A stretch of 64,000 nucleotides of DNA from Amphimedon queenslandica (GCF_000090795.2 NW_003546687.1:10738-74737); one strand, 5' to 3'; positions 13,501 through 24,576 are shown, counted from the stretch's first letter. Notes: a model not told the origin generated them from the sequence alone. A program made the numbers and translations.

Positions 13501-14051
13501 GTTGAGGCTTTACTTGGGATATGAAGGTAATCTCAGGGAGAAGGTCAGTCATTTTATTGCTCACTATGTGTCTTTCTGTGTGGTCTACTCTTTGAAATTC
13601 ATCCTTTATGTAACTATATATATTACGAGCATACACTTAATATTTTTGTGGTTTAAATAAATTCACAACATTATCTGATGCATCTATTAGATAAATAATA
13701 AACACTTCGAATGTACAGTATTATTAGTATTAACTTATTTTGAATTCCTTTAGCTATTTTGTCTTTGATCATGTTTTGTAGGTTGCTGAATTGGCTGGCT
13801 TCTGGTTACTAACTGTTTTGCAACTGTTACTGGTGCTTTATCTTGTGGTTAATGTGAACACTGTTCTATTGCCCTTAGAGTTTGCAGTTAATGGTCCTCT
13901 ACTGTTTTTTTTATTTGTACAGATTGTTACCGGATTTAGATCACTTCAGTTAATGATTCAAGCACAAAAAGTCAAGTATCACATTAGTTTACTAAAATTT
14001 GGACAAAGCTTGCAGAATATTGAGAAACTCGATCAATTTGACTTAAACTAA
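10552..14051 (+). CDS. TMEM17: TMEM17, ciliary transition-zone membrane protein (5' end unresolved)
   Basis: Tetraspan protein of the tectonic-like complex at the base of cilia, which in animals helps gate membrane-protein entry to the cilium (established for the family). Three exons are supported: about 10552-10655, 13430-13543 and 13782-14051 (stop). The joins are phase-consistent at GT/AG sites. Characteristic stretches seen are 'EVVSHLLLQMTLHFNIYYS', 'EMLRLYLGYEGNLREKV' and 'AELAGFWLLTVLQLLLVLY', which align with the corresponding order in vertebrate TMEM17. Hydrophobic segments correspond to four membrane spans. The N-terminal exon is missing from my model: the reading frame stays open back to 10437 but contains no convincing start. 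The 2.8-kb intron holds two hAT MITEs. The gene ends 553 bp from the convergent TEKT1, another cilium gene. Confidence 0.88.
11634..12023. mobile_element. hAT MITE with perfect 8-bp target duplication
   Basis: Lies in the large TMEM17 intron. The ends are TAGGGCTGAAACGAATA and, inverted, TAGAGCTGAAATAAATA. The identical 8-mer ttagatac sits at 11626-11633 and 12024-12031. An 8-bp duplication plus this end sequence is diagnostic of the hAT superfamily. No transposase is encoded. Confidence 0.92.
12350..13188. mobile_element. hAT-like MITE in TMEM17 intron
   Basis: The inverted ends CAGGGTTTAGAAAAATC and CAGGGTTTATTGATTAG are flanked by tttttatt and ttttcatt, which agree at 7 of 8 positions. 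The interior has further low-copy inserts (for example a C/G-rich patch at 12613-12660) and no gene. Confidence 0.75.
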
Positions 14052-14604
14052 TTTTTCATAGTTTTCTGAAGGTGATGGAGTGTGAGTATTATGGGTGGAT
14101 ATTTTTTATGATAGTTAATGTGTTGACAGATATTTAATCTTATCATTTTGATTGACACACCTTACCAGTACATGGAGAGAGGTGTGTTAGGCTGAGTTGG
14201 GTTACTGATAATGTGGTATTGAGTAACATGGTGAGTGTGGTGTGTCAGTATCTTATGGCTAATTCACTCACGATAGTTACAAATAATAATTATTTAATAG
14301 TTTCATTTTGTAATTAACCTGCAACATCATGGGATGGCTGTTATTATTTTTCATGTGTGTTATAAAAATGTTCATATAGTGTAACATCTGTATACTTTTA
14401 TGTGCAAAATAGTTTACATCTCTCTTTTTAAGCAAGTTATTGTTGTTTTCTTCATTAATCTACTGAAAATACTTTTAATCAAAATTGAAAAAAGTTACTT
14501 ATTGTTAACACTACATAAGGATAGTATTGTTAATAGTCATAGCAGTTAGTACTATAGTATTGAGTGATAATTATGGTGGTGGGATCGGGCTGCCGTCAGT
14601 ATCA
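14052..14604. other. Shared 3' intergenic region of TMEM17 and TEKT1
   Basis: AT-rich DNA between two convergent stop codons. It should contain both polyadenylation signals. No other feature is seen. Confidence 0.5.
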
Positions 14605-16313
14605 TTATTTGGTATGCATCTGCCTTCTCAGTGACATACACTGATCATTATCAATGGAGAGAGAGAGGGTTTTGATAGAGATATCTTCTTCCAGTACCAA
14701 TTGATTTCGATTAAGCTTTTTTAGTGTAGCTTGTGCCTCAAGATAATGCTCCTGTAGCTTCTGGATTGTGAACTCAATTTCTTTGACTTCAAATGCCAAT
14801 TCATATTGTGCAGGGTCACGAACAAGTTCATTGTTGGGTCGGTATGAGCGTAAGTCTAAACGTGTTTGAGAGAGTTGCATTGGTCCAGTCTTGTCATGTA
14901 TGGCTTGCTGAAGTGATGCTATGTTCTGTTCCTGAGATGCAATCTCTTTTATAACCTGCAAAAGAATGCCAGGGTAAATATTAAGAAATAAAGGTGGATT
15001 TGAAACTAGAACTGCTAGCTATGCTCTAAGAAATGAAATAGACTTCCTTCAACAAACAGGCAGCATGCATCTTGGAGTGTTGTAAAAGGAAATACAGAAG
15101 CCATGCACCTACTTTACCTCTTTCAGATGGGCCTCCAGATTCACTTTAGCATCTGTGACTTCTTGTATTCTTTTGTAAAAGGCCTCGTTCACTATCTCTC
15201 TCTGTCGCATCATGTCCTGTTTTGTTTGGCTTAATATGCTACTAATAACTCCACGCAGTGTCGTGGAGCTGATACGTTCCTGCTCTGCTTTACATATGTT
15301 GACGTCGGAGATATCTTGCCACTCCACGGGCAGGATAGACCTGGAAAAAAAGAAGGGAAACCATAGGTATTTTAGTAATTTTTAAGGATCTCGCTCATAT
15401 ATCTACTTTGTTTGTATATCCACTGATGCGGCCGGTGAGAAACGTATTCCTGGGGAGGTATCTGTGAGCGTGGCGCACTCTTTGTCAATGTGCAGAGCTC
15501 CAAACTTATCCTTGGTATCCTTCTCTAGCTTGTACTTGCAGCTTCTCAGTAATCTAAATAAGAAAGACGCATCAAACCATAGATACTGCTGACACACTGG
15601 GTCTTTATCGCCCCTTTTATAGACTTAAATGGGCGGTAGAGCCACTGAAGCATGCGAAACCACCCTATTTTACAGTGACGACACGTTACCTTAATTGTTC
15701 TAAAGCCTCATCATGAGTCTTCTGTAGGAGACACTGAACTCCCTCAATTACTTCCATTTCCTAAATACAATATTTTTAGTTTCCTGCAAAAACCACCTGT
15801 AGATCTATGGGCAAGACTACAGCTAACTAAAACAAGCTACATTTTCAATGGCAAACTCAGCATATATCATTCTACAATTGCTGCTTAGCTTGAAAATACC
15901 TTCATGAGTTGTATCTCAACTTCATCGTGGACCAAATCAATTGCTTGCCTATTTTCCCTAAACATTAGGCACCTTTTTGTCACCTCTAATGGAAAATTTG
16001 TAGCCTCGAGGTTCTTTTCCAGTTCAATTTTCATGTTAATGACTGCTTCGATCTCATCAGAAGTTTGCTTGATCTTTTTTTCGAGTTCTTCTTTCCAAAA
16101 AGTAATGTCATCTATTCTTTGTGATAGCTTATGCTCTACTTCCTTCTGGACCCGGAATGTCGTTTGTTGAACTTCGTTAGAAAGTCGATTGCATTCGGAG
16201 CGAAGCCTTTCAGACCTTGTCCTTTCAGTTTCTGATTGCTTGTAGTTTGTTTTGTTAGAAGTGTGCCACTCTGAAGGGTGATATTTTGTTGGAGAAGGCA
16301 TTAACTTCGCCAT
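14605..16313 (-). CDS. TEKT1: Tektin-1, axonemal coiled-coil filament protein
   Basis: Tektins form filaments inside the A-tubule of ciliary and flagellar doublet microtubules. The five-exon model is 15900-16313, 15690-15760, 15407-15553, 15118-15340 and 14605-14955. It sums to 1206 nt, giving 401 aa, close to the roughly 418 aa of vertebrate tektin-1. The start is 'MAKLMPSPTKYHPSEWH', matching the AKLL..P..PSEWH opening of tektin-1 rather than other tektins. Almost the whole protein is heptad-rich coiled coil. The tektin loop appears as 'RPNNELVRD', a variant of the usual RPNVELCRD that lacks its Cys. The gene starts 178 bp from the start of SLX1 on the opposite strand. Confidence 0.93.
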
Positions 16314-16491
16314 GATAACTTGAAATGGTTCTGTAGTTTATTTTAGCGCTTTCTCCCTGTTGCTATGATACAAGACGTAACCAAGGTAACCGAAATTATT
16401 TCATTCATCTAACTCTTATAATTAGAATAACCTGCCAAGTGGCGGCAAGTGCCAACTGCCAATTTGCCAAACTTCCTGGTGATCGCTGGTG
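16314..16491. promoter_or_regulatory. Putative bidirectional promoter, TEKT1/SLX1
   Basis: Only 178 bp separate the two divergent start codons, so the promoters and 5' UTRs must overlap. No TATA box is obvious. This is inferred from geometry only. Confidence 0.5.
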
Positions 16492-19400
16492 ATGAATGAT
16501 TCTGACTGGACTGAATCGAGTAGTGATGAATTAGCAGAAAATCATGTTCAGGTTCCCTTACAGTTTCATGGAGTGTATTTTCTACTGTCAAAAAATCCAA
16601 AATATAAAGGAAGGACTTACATAGGGTACACTGTTAATCCTATTCGTCGATTGAAGCAGCATAATGGTGGGATTAAAAAAGGAGGGGCTAGAAAAACAAG
16701 TGGAAGAGGGCCGTGGTAAGAATTAGTGAAGTTAAAATAATTATGGTAATGTATATGTATTTTTGTTGTCTGAGAGGTGTTCTTTCTTGCAGTAGAGCTC
16801 TTTAAAGAAATCAACAGGACATACCTTAAGGCAACAGTAGATAATAATAGAAGAGAGTGTCCTACTGTGCATATACCCCCTGCTTCATCACGTCGTAGAA
16901 TTGAAGAGTCACATTCAGGATATTTTCAGTATTTTATTTGAGTAGTTATTATATTGGTAGTTATTTTTGAATAACTACTCAAAAATACTGAAAATATCCT
17001 GAATATGACTCTTTAATTCTACGACGTGATGAAGCAGGGGGTATATCACAGTAGGACACTCTCTTCTATTATTATCTACTCTTGCTTAAGGCCACTATTA
17101 TTTGCGAGTACTAATTTTTGCTTTTTTTGCAAGTGGCTTTAAAATTGAAAAAAATTAGTACTTGTATTTTTTAATAAGTTATGTTTATTAATAGTTATTA
17201 ATTGAAAAAAATGAGCCAAATTGCAAAAATTAGTACACGTTAAATCAGTACCATTAACAAATTACAAAAATTTGTCTACTTAACAATAAGTGGCTTTAAG
17301 GTAACTGTTGCCATGTTGGATGGCGAGAAAGTACATGTACATGTATATGCACCATTGATGTGGTCAGTAAGATGTAATGATAATAGTGGGAGAGGGAGCT
17401 TAGAAATATATGTACATGTAGTAATACTATACTTGGACTTGTCACGCTTGTGTAGGTGGGTACTAACATCTATACTTTAATACACATGGATATGAAACTG
17501 CCCTATACCGGATGTTCTATGTGGTCCAACCGGAAGTGATGTATTAATATGGCAGATATACTTTACTATGGTATACAAGTACAACTATAGCACTAAGTAA
17601 TGATCATTTTATGTTATAATTAATAGAGCAAATAAGTGGCAAATAATTATTGTACAAGTTCTTTGCTTATGAGCTAGCAGAAATTATAGCCTCTTCTTCT
17701 TCACCAGATATTTTGAAGGTATGATACAGCTAGTCCCGGGTACTGAATGCATGACAGTTTTTAAAATTAAAATATAAGAGATAAAAATATAATTGGATTA
17801 TCATCAATAGATAACAGCCAGTCCTTTAATAATGCTTTCATATATATTTCCTGCTGGAACCTATAGTAGGAACCTCCAATATTGGTGACATTTCAAGTTC
17901 CAGTTCTGCTGTTCGAAGTAGTCTATTAAAAAAGTTAAGTGATTCGTGCATACTCCATAGACTTTATATGGAGCTTCCGGTAATGTTTCACATCTATGTG
18001 TATTAAAGTATTTATGGTACTAAGCAGTTGGGTCGTCATTCTGTCCACACAGCTTAATTGATTTTTAATCTTTTTATCTGAGCACTCTAGAGCTATATTT
18101 CTTCTTCTAGCAAGAAATAAAGTTGCTTTCTTTCATCTAGTTATGCTTTTGTAGCATCCCGTGGCACCAAAAGCTGTAAACTACTAAACCAGGGGACCTC
18201 TCTCCAAGTGAGAGCCGGTGTTTCACTCTACAGGGCCAAGATTTGCTTCAGAGGTAGAAAATCCTATCTAGCAAAAAAATAAAAGAACAGTTTTGTCCTA
18301 ACTTCTTTGTTTGTGAGTTACAGTTGCTCAAAGTTTGTGATTTGGCCTCTTTGAAAAATTTTTAGGCAGCACTAGGGAAAGCAGTTGCAACCAAACTCTC
18401 TCAGTCTCTTTTAAATATCTAGGCAACATTTTTGTGCCAACTCTTTTTTTGAATAGAGCTTCAGATGCTAAAATAAATTTCAGCTTTTCTTCTTTCTCCT
18501 AGCCATGTACCATGATTAGCTAGTTGTTTATACACCCATAGCTTATTTTAATTACTCATACATATAGCTATGCAGTCAATAATCAGTAATGATAATAACA
18601 TTTTTTCAAATTGCTTTAACGAACAGTAAAAGTGCACGTAACACATATCACTTAGGTGAATTCCAGCGGGCGAGTACATTGCACCATAATGTTTCATTGT
18701 TTAAAAATTAATTGTTATTGCGTGTACATGTACATGTACAATGTATATGTGTAACTACATGTACATGTACACGTAGTTAATCAGTAATACCAAGAGAATG
18801 TGGTGACACATTAACAGAGAGAAAACTCATTCAATGGACGTTTATTAGGGCACTATAGTTATTTTGTTGCTGTCTCTCTACCAATTTACCTACACAGCGT
18901 TGACATTGTATACATGCACTGTAAAAGTAATACTAATTAGATTACATTGTTGTAACTTCATTAGTTGTAATGGTAATATTGATACAGTACTCATAATATA
19001 TGCTTGTAACAGACTGTATTTTTACATGTACATGTACATGTAATTGTTCTAGTAATAATGATACTAAACCTGCATGTATAATTATCCCCAAACCTAATAT
19101 GCACAGAATGAATGGGTGACAATGTGGTTTTTTATGAACATGATGTAATACTTTGCTGCAGGATATCTAAAGCTTGTACCTCTCTCTAACTGGGCTGTTA
19201 ACTGCAGAATTAGAAATTAAGATTTTTTCTCCATTCCTCTATGTACATGCATGTACTGTTGCCACCCATCATGGCCATCACGTACATGTAGCTTTAATTT
19301 AGCTCAAACCTATCCTTCGATTACTTTTGTATAAGAGCTTCATAGCGATAACATTTACATTGTATTTTAGGGATATGATACTGATTGTTCATGGCTTTCC

Positions 19401-20099
19401 TAATGATATAGCTGCTCTCAGAGTACGTTTGATATCTCACAATCACTTTTGTATTTATTCCACTTAGTTTGAATGGGCATGGCAGCATCCTTCCAAATCA
19501 AGGCGTATAGACAGTTCTGTTGTGAAGCATGTTTCTAGAGAAACTAGTCTTCAATTCAAGTTGCGTATTTTATCCTACATGCTCTCTGTTGGACCTTGGC
19601 ATCGTTTACCTTTGACAATAAGATGGTTAAAACAAGATTATGAACAATATTATCCTGCCACTGTGCCACCACCTGTACATATGCCTATGTTGTATGGAGC
19701 TTTTGAAATGACAAAGGAAGGAATCTCATGTAAGATTTGTATTCAAGATGATAGAGAAAGAAAAATGTTGTGTCAACTTTGTGGTCGAGAAAAATTAGTA
19801 AGTTCTTATACTAACTAGTAGTACGTGTATTTCCTTTTTTGGGAACATCACAATTCAATAATTATTTTCTGTTTCTATAGGAAGGTATGTGTGCCTCTTT
19901 CCTTCATTGTTATCATGAGAGTTGTTTGTTTATGGCTCATATCACCTGCTTTGCAGTTAAATTTTGCTCTGATGATGAGGTTATCCCTGTCGTAAGCACT
20001 TGTCCATCTTGTAGTGGAGAACTTTTATGGGGACAACTAATTAAATCATGTAGTGAAGTATCATATAATACACATACGTGTAATTTGCAACTTGTTTGA
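16492..20099 (+). CDS. SLX1: SLX1 structure-specific endonuclease subunit
   Basis: Nuclear GIY-YIG nuclease that, with SLX4, cuts branched DNA such as Holliday junctions. The exons are 16492-16715, 19371-19422, 19468-19797 and 19881-20099, giving 274 aa, essentially the length of human SLX1. The nuclease domain starts at 'HGVYFLLSK' with '[20 protein letters not shown]' and 'KTSGRGPW', continues across the first intron to 'DMILIVHGF', and carries the catalytic-Glu motif 'FEWAWQHP'. The C-terminal Zn-binding RING/PHD-like module shows CKIC, CQLC, HCYHESC, and '[15 protein letters not shown]'. The annotated start is the ATG at 16492; the frame also extends to an upstream GTG. Intron 1 (2.65 kb) houses a long hairpin and a MITE, whereas intron 2 is 45 bp. 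Confidence 0.93.
16836..17080. repeat. Long near-perfect hairpin in SLX1 intron 1
   Basis: The left arm (16836-16951) is the near-exact reverse complement of 16970-17080, with a loop of about 20 nt. The arms share 'ctgcttcatcacgtcgtag' and neighbouring words with only a few mismatches. Because SLX1 is transcribed through it, the intron RNA can fold into a hairpin of about 110 bp. It may be a foldback transposon. No coding sequence is present. Confidence 0.85.
17467..18015. mobile_element. MITE with perfect 8-bp target duplication
   Basis: The inverted ends share 'TACTTTAATACACAT' followed by RGATRTGAAAC. The identical 8-mer ggtactaa lies at 17459-17466 and 18016-18023. This suggests a hAT-type non-autonomous element about 549 bp long, within SLX1 intron 1. 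Confidence 0.85.
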
Positions 20100-21291
20100 C
20101 TGCTCTGTTTTTTTTAACTTCATTACTGATATACATTGTAGTATACATGTATGTACGTCCATCATTTTGTGTTCATGCATGGTCTTCATTGTCTTTGTGA
20201 GTGATATCAATTATAATTATTTTTGCTTTTGCTTAAAATAACTTTTACTTTCTGTGTGCTACCTTTCCCAGAATCTGTTGTGGTTAAACTTTTCACTTGG
20301 CTTGTTTATACTCAAGATGTTATTAGCTGTATGGTTGTTGAAATTGGAATTGACTTCTGAAGAGTCATACTTGTAAATTGTAACCAAAGTATTCATAATA
20401 TGCATCTATGATGCTGACTTACACTATTCACTGCTTAATTGGTTGTGTCTAACCCTTAGTGATGTACATGTGATAGTCTAAAAAACCTATACACTGCAAG
20501 AATTAGCACTGTTAGATCTACATGTATAGGTGTATTTTGGTCTTTAGTGTAGGTGAATCTCTTGAGTCATCAACTCTGGCATTTTTGGCTAGATTTGTGT
20601 CTAAAATGTATCATAGAGTATTACTTGTAGTTTTATTTATTAAGCTTTTCAGTTGCCTTAATTAGGGCCTATCTTTTTATGTTGGCAATACTCAGTTTTT
20701 GCTATTTAAAAATTGAGCTATTTGAGAAACAAGATTGTGTATATACACTGTACAGGTACATGTAGATCACAAAAAGAGCTGCTATTTCTGAATTACTAAT
20801 TGTTAGTGTTAACTTCTCATTAAAATTAATTGTGATGAAATTATTTTTGATGCATACATGTAGCTTATTGCCACTTCATTTTAATTAAATTAGTGTCACT
20901 TTCGTCAAGTCAGTTTTGTGATGCAGGAGTGTAACGTTCCCATTAGCATTGCTAGAGATTTGTATTTTCTGCAAATTGGCAAAATGGCAATTGTATCTGT
21001 TCAATGTGACCATGACAATAGCTATTTTGTGGGACTAGTCTCCTTGTATTTAATTACCACTATCTGTATTGCCCTCGAATTTTATGACTGATTTTACTTT
21101 GTGGTGAAAACATGCACAATAATTTGTAAATGTGCTGTAAGTAATATTTGGGACCGATGATTTCAATTTCTTTTTGCAAGTTTCTTAATTTTAATATTGG
21201 CCAAAAAAAAGTTAATGGAAAGTAAAAGTTACACACAGCATCACTTAAAAGTACATGTACATGTATAGAGCAAAAGAACGAAGTATTTTAG
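20100..21291. other. Intergenic, SLX1 to LRR genes
   Basis: AT-rich DNA with no coding exon I can support. It contains ACATGTACATGT words (for example near 21251) and the 3' UTRs of SLX1 and the convergent LRR gene. Confidence 0.5.
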
Positions 21292-22875
21292 TCATTTGTT
21301 ACATGCAGCTTCAATTCCATATATCCAGTTAGATGGTTCACAGTTATATTCATATGTAGGTCCTTGATTGGTTCCTTCCAAACAATTAGGACCTTCAGTA
21401 CACCATCCACATTCGCTAGAACTCACACAGGCTTTACAAGAAGTGTGTTTATCCAGAGAATTACATTTTGAACAAGTGGGATTGCAATTAGTATTATTAC
21501 TTAGGTAAGTAGGAAGAGGGCAGCTCCATGGATTGTCGTATAAAGAACAAAAAGATATTCCTGTGAAGAATTGCTCCAGACCGTCATCAACAGTGCTAAG
21601 TTTGTTTCCTTGTATCTCAAGTGTTTTTAATTCAAGTTTGGCATAAGTATAAGGGATAGAACCAGTGAAACGGTTATATGCTAAGTATAACGAGTTTAAG
21701 TGACTGCATGCTCCTAGTGACGCTGGCAGGTTTCCACTGAAGTTGTTGCTGGCCAGTGTCAAATCTGTTAAGTTGTGTAGGCTACCAAAGCAGTCTGGTA
21801 GGTGTCCAGTTAAATGATTGCTGGAAAGATCAATGCTGGTCATGGTTGTGCTGGATAGTTTGCAAATGCAACTGGGCAAAGTACCTGTAATCATGTTATT
21901 ACTTATGACTAGGGTTTGAAGTGATTTTAAATTGCATAATGACATTGGTATTTCACCTGTTAGTTGTCCAAATGTGACTTTTAGAACTTCCAGTTTACTC
22001 CAACTATCAAATATATCTGGTAAGTCTCCAGATAAGCCATCTACTTGGAAGTTCTTTAGATTTACTAATGTGTGCCATGATTCTGGTATAGTAGGAGCAA
22101 CTCCGCTACTTCCTCTGTTTCGCTGAAACAACAAGGTTTCTAAGGATGTAAGGGCACTAATTTCTGGAGGAAATGGGCCTGTAAAAATATTGTCTGACAA
22201 ATCAAGATATTTTAATTTAGGGAGTTTTGACAAAGAACTTGGGAGTGGTCCAATCATGTTGTTGGAGGACACAGACACAGACTGAAGATTAGGGCAGTTC
22301 CAACTGTATGGCATAAATCCATCAATCTGATTACTGGCTAGGCTTAGATTTGTAAGGTATGGTAATGATATGACAGACGGAAGATTGCCACTCAACTGAT
22401 TTTGATCAAGGTCTAATACTATCAGTGACTGAATTGTAAACATTGATATTGGTAGTATGCCGCTAATGTAATTGTCATACAACCTCAATATTTGCAAATT
22501 TTTCATTTCTGAGAGTTTGGGAGGAAGCTGGCCTGCTAACCCATTGTGACTTAGCGTAATCTCAACAACGTCTCCAGATGGAGTGCAGCGAATTCCGTAC
22601 CACATCGATTGGCATGGATCACCTGAGAGCCAGCCTGCATTCTGTAGCCAAGCAGGTCCTGCTGTAGAATGATAAAACTCCTCAAGGGCATCTTTATCGG
22701 ATGGGGTTGTTGGCTTTGATGATGATCCTTTGAATAATTCCTTGTGCTTATTTTCTGCCGCTTCATCTCGTTCTTGGTGACCTTGGTACAGTTCCTTAGA
22801 ACTAGAAAGAAGGATTTGCTGGTAAACGAGTATCAATAGCATTGCTATGTTTAGCTTCTCCATGATGAAAGCCAT
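21292..22875 (-). CDS. Secreted plant-type LRR protein with PSI domain, copy A
   Basis: Single-exon gene, 527 aa. A hydrophobic signal-like segment (residues 5-26, 'MEKLNIAMLLILVYQQILL') is followed by a polar linker. A plant-style LRR N-cap follows (about 60-98: 'DALEEFYHSTAGPAWLQN' with WLSGDPC and WYGIRC). About thirteen LRRs of the LxxNxLxGxLP type span 100-440. The C-terminal Cys-rich module (about 465-525: CSKCNSLDKHTSCKAC, 'SECGWCTEGPNCLEG') has PSI/plexin-repeat spacing. No transmembrane helix or kinase follows, so it is predicted to be secreted. No function is assigned; extracellular binding or recognition is an inference from the architecture. The next gene is a tandem paralogue. 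An alternative start is Met5. Confidence 0.9.
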   Translation of the reverse strand: MAFIMEKLNIAMLLILVYQQILLSSSKELYQGHQERDEAAENKHKELFKGSSSKPTTPSDKDALEEFYHSTAGPAWLQNAGWLSGDPCQSMWYGIRCTPSGDVVEITLSHNGLAGQLPPKLSEMKNLQILRLYDNYISGILPISMFTIQSLIVLDLDQNQLSGNLPSVISLPYLTNLSLASNQIDGFMPYSWNCPNLQSVSVSSNNMIGPLPSSLSKLPKLKYLDLSDNIFTGPFPPEISALTSLETLLFQRNRGSSGVAPTIPESWHTLVNLKNFQVDGLSGDLPDIFDSWSKLEVLKVTFGQLTGEIPMSLCNLKSLQTLVISNNMITGTLPSCICKLSSTTMTSIDLSSNHLTGHLPDCFGSLHNLTDLTLASNNFSGNLPASLGACSHLNSLYLAYNRFTGSIPYTYAKLELKTLEIQGNKLSTVDDGLEQFFTGISFCSLYDNPWSCPLPTYLSNNTNCNPTCSKCNSLDKHTSCKACVSSSECGWCTEGPNCLEGTNQGPTYEYNCEPSNWIYGIEAACNK

Positions 22876-23025
22876 GGAAAGGTCAATGATGACGCGGCTA
22901 GGGAAAAGCTATGAGCTCAGGTAGGCGTGTATGGGTGTCATCATAGATTATAATCATAGAAGTAATACTAGCAATAATACCATTAAAATCTACAGCCACA
23001 GCATTTTTGTGCTAATAATTAGGAT

Positions 23026-24576
23026 TTAGCAGTTTGTTTTGTTTCCAAATACCCATTCTGATTGATCGCAATGGTAAGGATAATACGGCCCATTAGTGTA
23101 TCCTTCTAAACAATTACGTCCATCAGCACACCAGCCACAATTGCTTGTTGATGTCAGGCATTTCTCACATGAACTATGTTGTTCTAGCGTGTTACAACTT
23201 GAACACCTAGCTGTACAATACTCTTTACCACTAAAATAATTAGGAAGAGGACAACTCCAAGGGTTACCATATAATGAACAGAATTTTGTACTAAGGGTGA
23301 CAATGAAATCTTCTAGCCCATCTTCAATTTCATTTAGCCTGTTGTTATCTAATTCAAACCAATTGAGTGTGTCCTTCAGGTTAGCATAAAGTGATGGAAT
23401 CGAGCCCACTAAATAGTTGTTACTCACATCAATTGTATAAAGATGCTTACAAGCACTTAATGACCGAGGCAAAGTACCAGTTAAATTATTATTTTCCATA
23501 TAAAAGTACCGCAGGTCACGAAAGTTATCAAAGCAATCAGGAACAGTACCTGTGATTTGATTATAAGACAAGTTAATACTTACAAGGGATGAAGTTGGCA
23601 AGTCACAGAAACATTTTGGAAGAGGTCCAGATAAAGAATTTCTAAACAAATGAAGGTACTTCAATTTCTTCAGGTGGCAAAAGGATTCAGGTATATCACC
23701 AGTCAGATGTCCATCAACTACTATTAGAACTTCAAGGTCACTCCAATTTACTCCAATAAGTTCTGGCAAATTGCCAGCAAGGCTGTCTGCTTGAAAATTT
23801 TTCATTTTTACTAGCTTGTTCCAAGACTCCGGAATGATAGAATTGTTGAAACGATTGGTAAATAGCCACATAGTTTCCAATGAAGTGAGACTGCTGTATT
23901 CTTTAGGAAAAGGGCCGATGAAAAAATTTTCTGAAACATCAAAATATTTGAGGCTAGATAATGTTGACAATCCATTTGGAAGAACTCCTTGAAGCATATT
24001 AGATGAAATAGAAATGACTTCCAGATTAAGACAATTCCAATGATTAGGTAAATAACCTTCAAGTTGATTATTTGAGAGGCTCAAGTTTGTCAGAAAAGGC
24101 AATTCAATTTGAGGGGGAAAACTACCGGATAGTTTGTTATAGCTGAGATCAATAACTCTTAATGCTTTCATTGTGAATAACAGTGGAGATATGGTACCAC
24201 TGATAGCATTATGACGCAGTATTAGTACTTCTAAATTCTTCATGTTAGAAAGACGATCGGGCAGTTCACCAGCCAAGAGATTATTGCTGAGATCTAGCTC
24301 GACTACATCCCCTGATGGGTTACAACCAACTCCATACCATTTTGACTCACATGGATCGCCAGACAGCCAATGAGCATTATTTAACCAGGCAGGTCCTGCT
24401 GTGGAATGGTAGAATTCTTCTAGTACTTCCTTGTCAATAGGATTCGATGGCTTGTTAATTCCGGTGTAAGAATGATTCCACCTCAGCTCATGCTTCCCCT
24501 GCTGAGGCCATCCATTTGTTTCTAAAATATACACAGTCATACTGTAAAAAAAGAAGTACAGCAACTCCAACCTCAT
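23026..24576 (-). CDS. Secreted plant-type LRR protein with PSI domain, copy B
   Basis: Single-exon tandem paralogue of the gene at 21292-22875, same strand, with 150 bp between them. From the first ATG (24574-24576) it is 516 aa; the open frame extends two codons further to a TTG, which I reject as the start. The order is the same: signal peptide ('MRLELLYFFFYSMTVYILE'), LRR cap with 'EEFYHSTAGPAWLNNAHW', LRRs of the LxGxLP/IP type, and a PSI-like tail ('NCGWCADGRNCLEG'). The cap and the tail are the most similar parts; the LRR surfaces differ more. No membrane anchor is seen. Retroposition or intron loss before duplication would explain the missing introns. Confidence 0.9.
   Translation of the reverse strand: MRLELLYFFFYSMTVYILETNGWPQQGKHELRWNHSYTGINKPSNPIDKEVLEEFYHSTAGPAWLNNAHWLSGDPCESKWYGVGCNPSGDVVELDLSNNLLAGELPDRLSNMKNLEVLILRHNAISGTISPLLFTMKALRVIDLSYNKLSGSFPPQIELPFLTNLSLSNNQLEGYLPNHWNCLNLEVISISSNMLQGVLPNGLSTLSSLKYFDVSENFFIGPFPKEYSSLTSLETMWLFTNRFNNSIIPESWNKLVKMKNFQADSLAGNLPELIGVNWSDLEVLIVVDGHLTGDIPESFCHLKKLKYLHLFRNSLSGPLPKCFCDLPTSSLVSINLSYNQITGTVPDCFDNFRDLRYFYMENNNLTGTLPRSLSACKHLYTIDVSNNYLVGSIPSLYANLKDTLNWFELDNNRLNEIEDGLEDFIVTLSTKFCSLYGNPWSCPLPNYFSGKEYCTARCSSCNTLEQHSSCEKCLTSTSNCGWCADGRNCLEGYTNGPYYPYHCDQSEWVFGNKTNC

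Noticed and set aside
18150-18260. Possible tRNA or structured RNA (GC-rich patch with ggggacctctctcc and gtgagagccgg)
   Set aside because: No acceptor stem, B box or consistent cloverleaf could be drawn.
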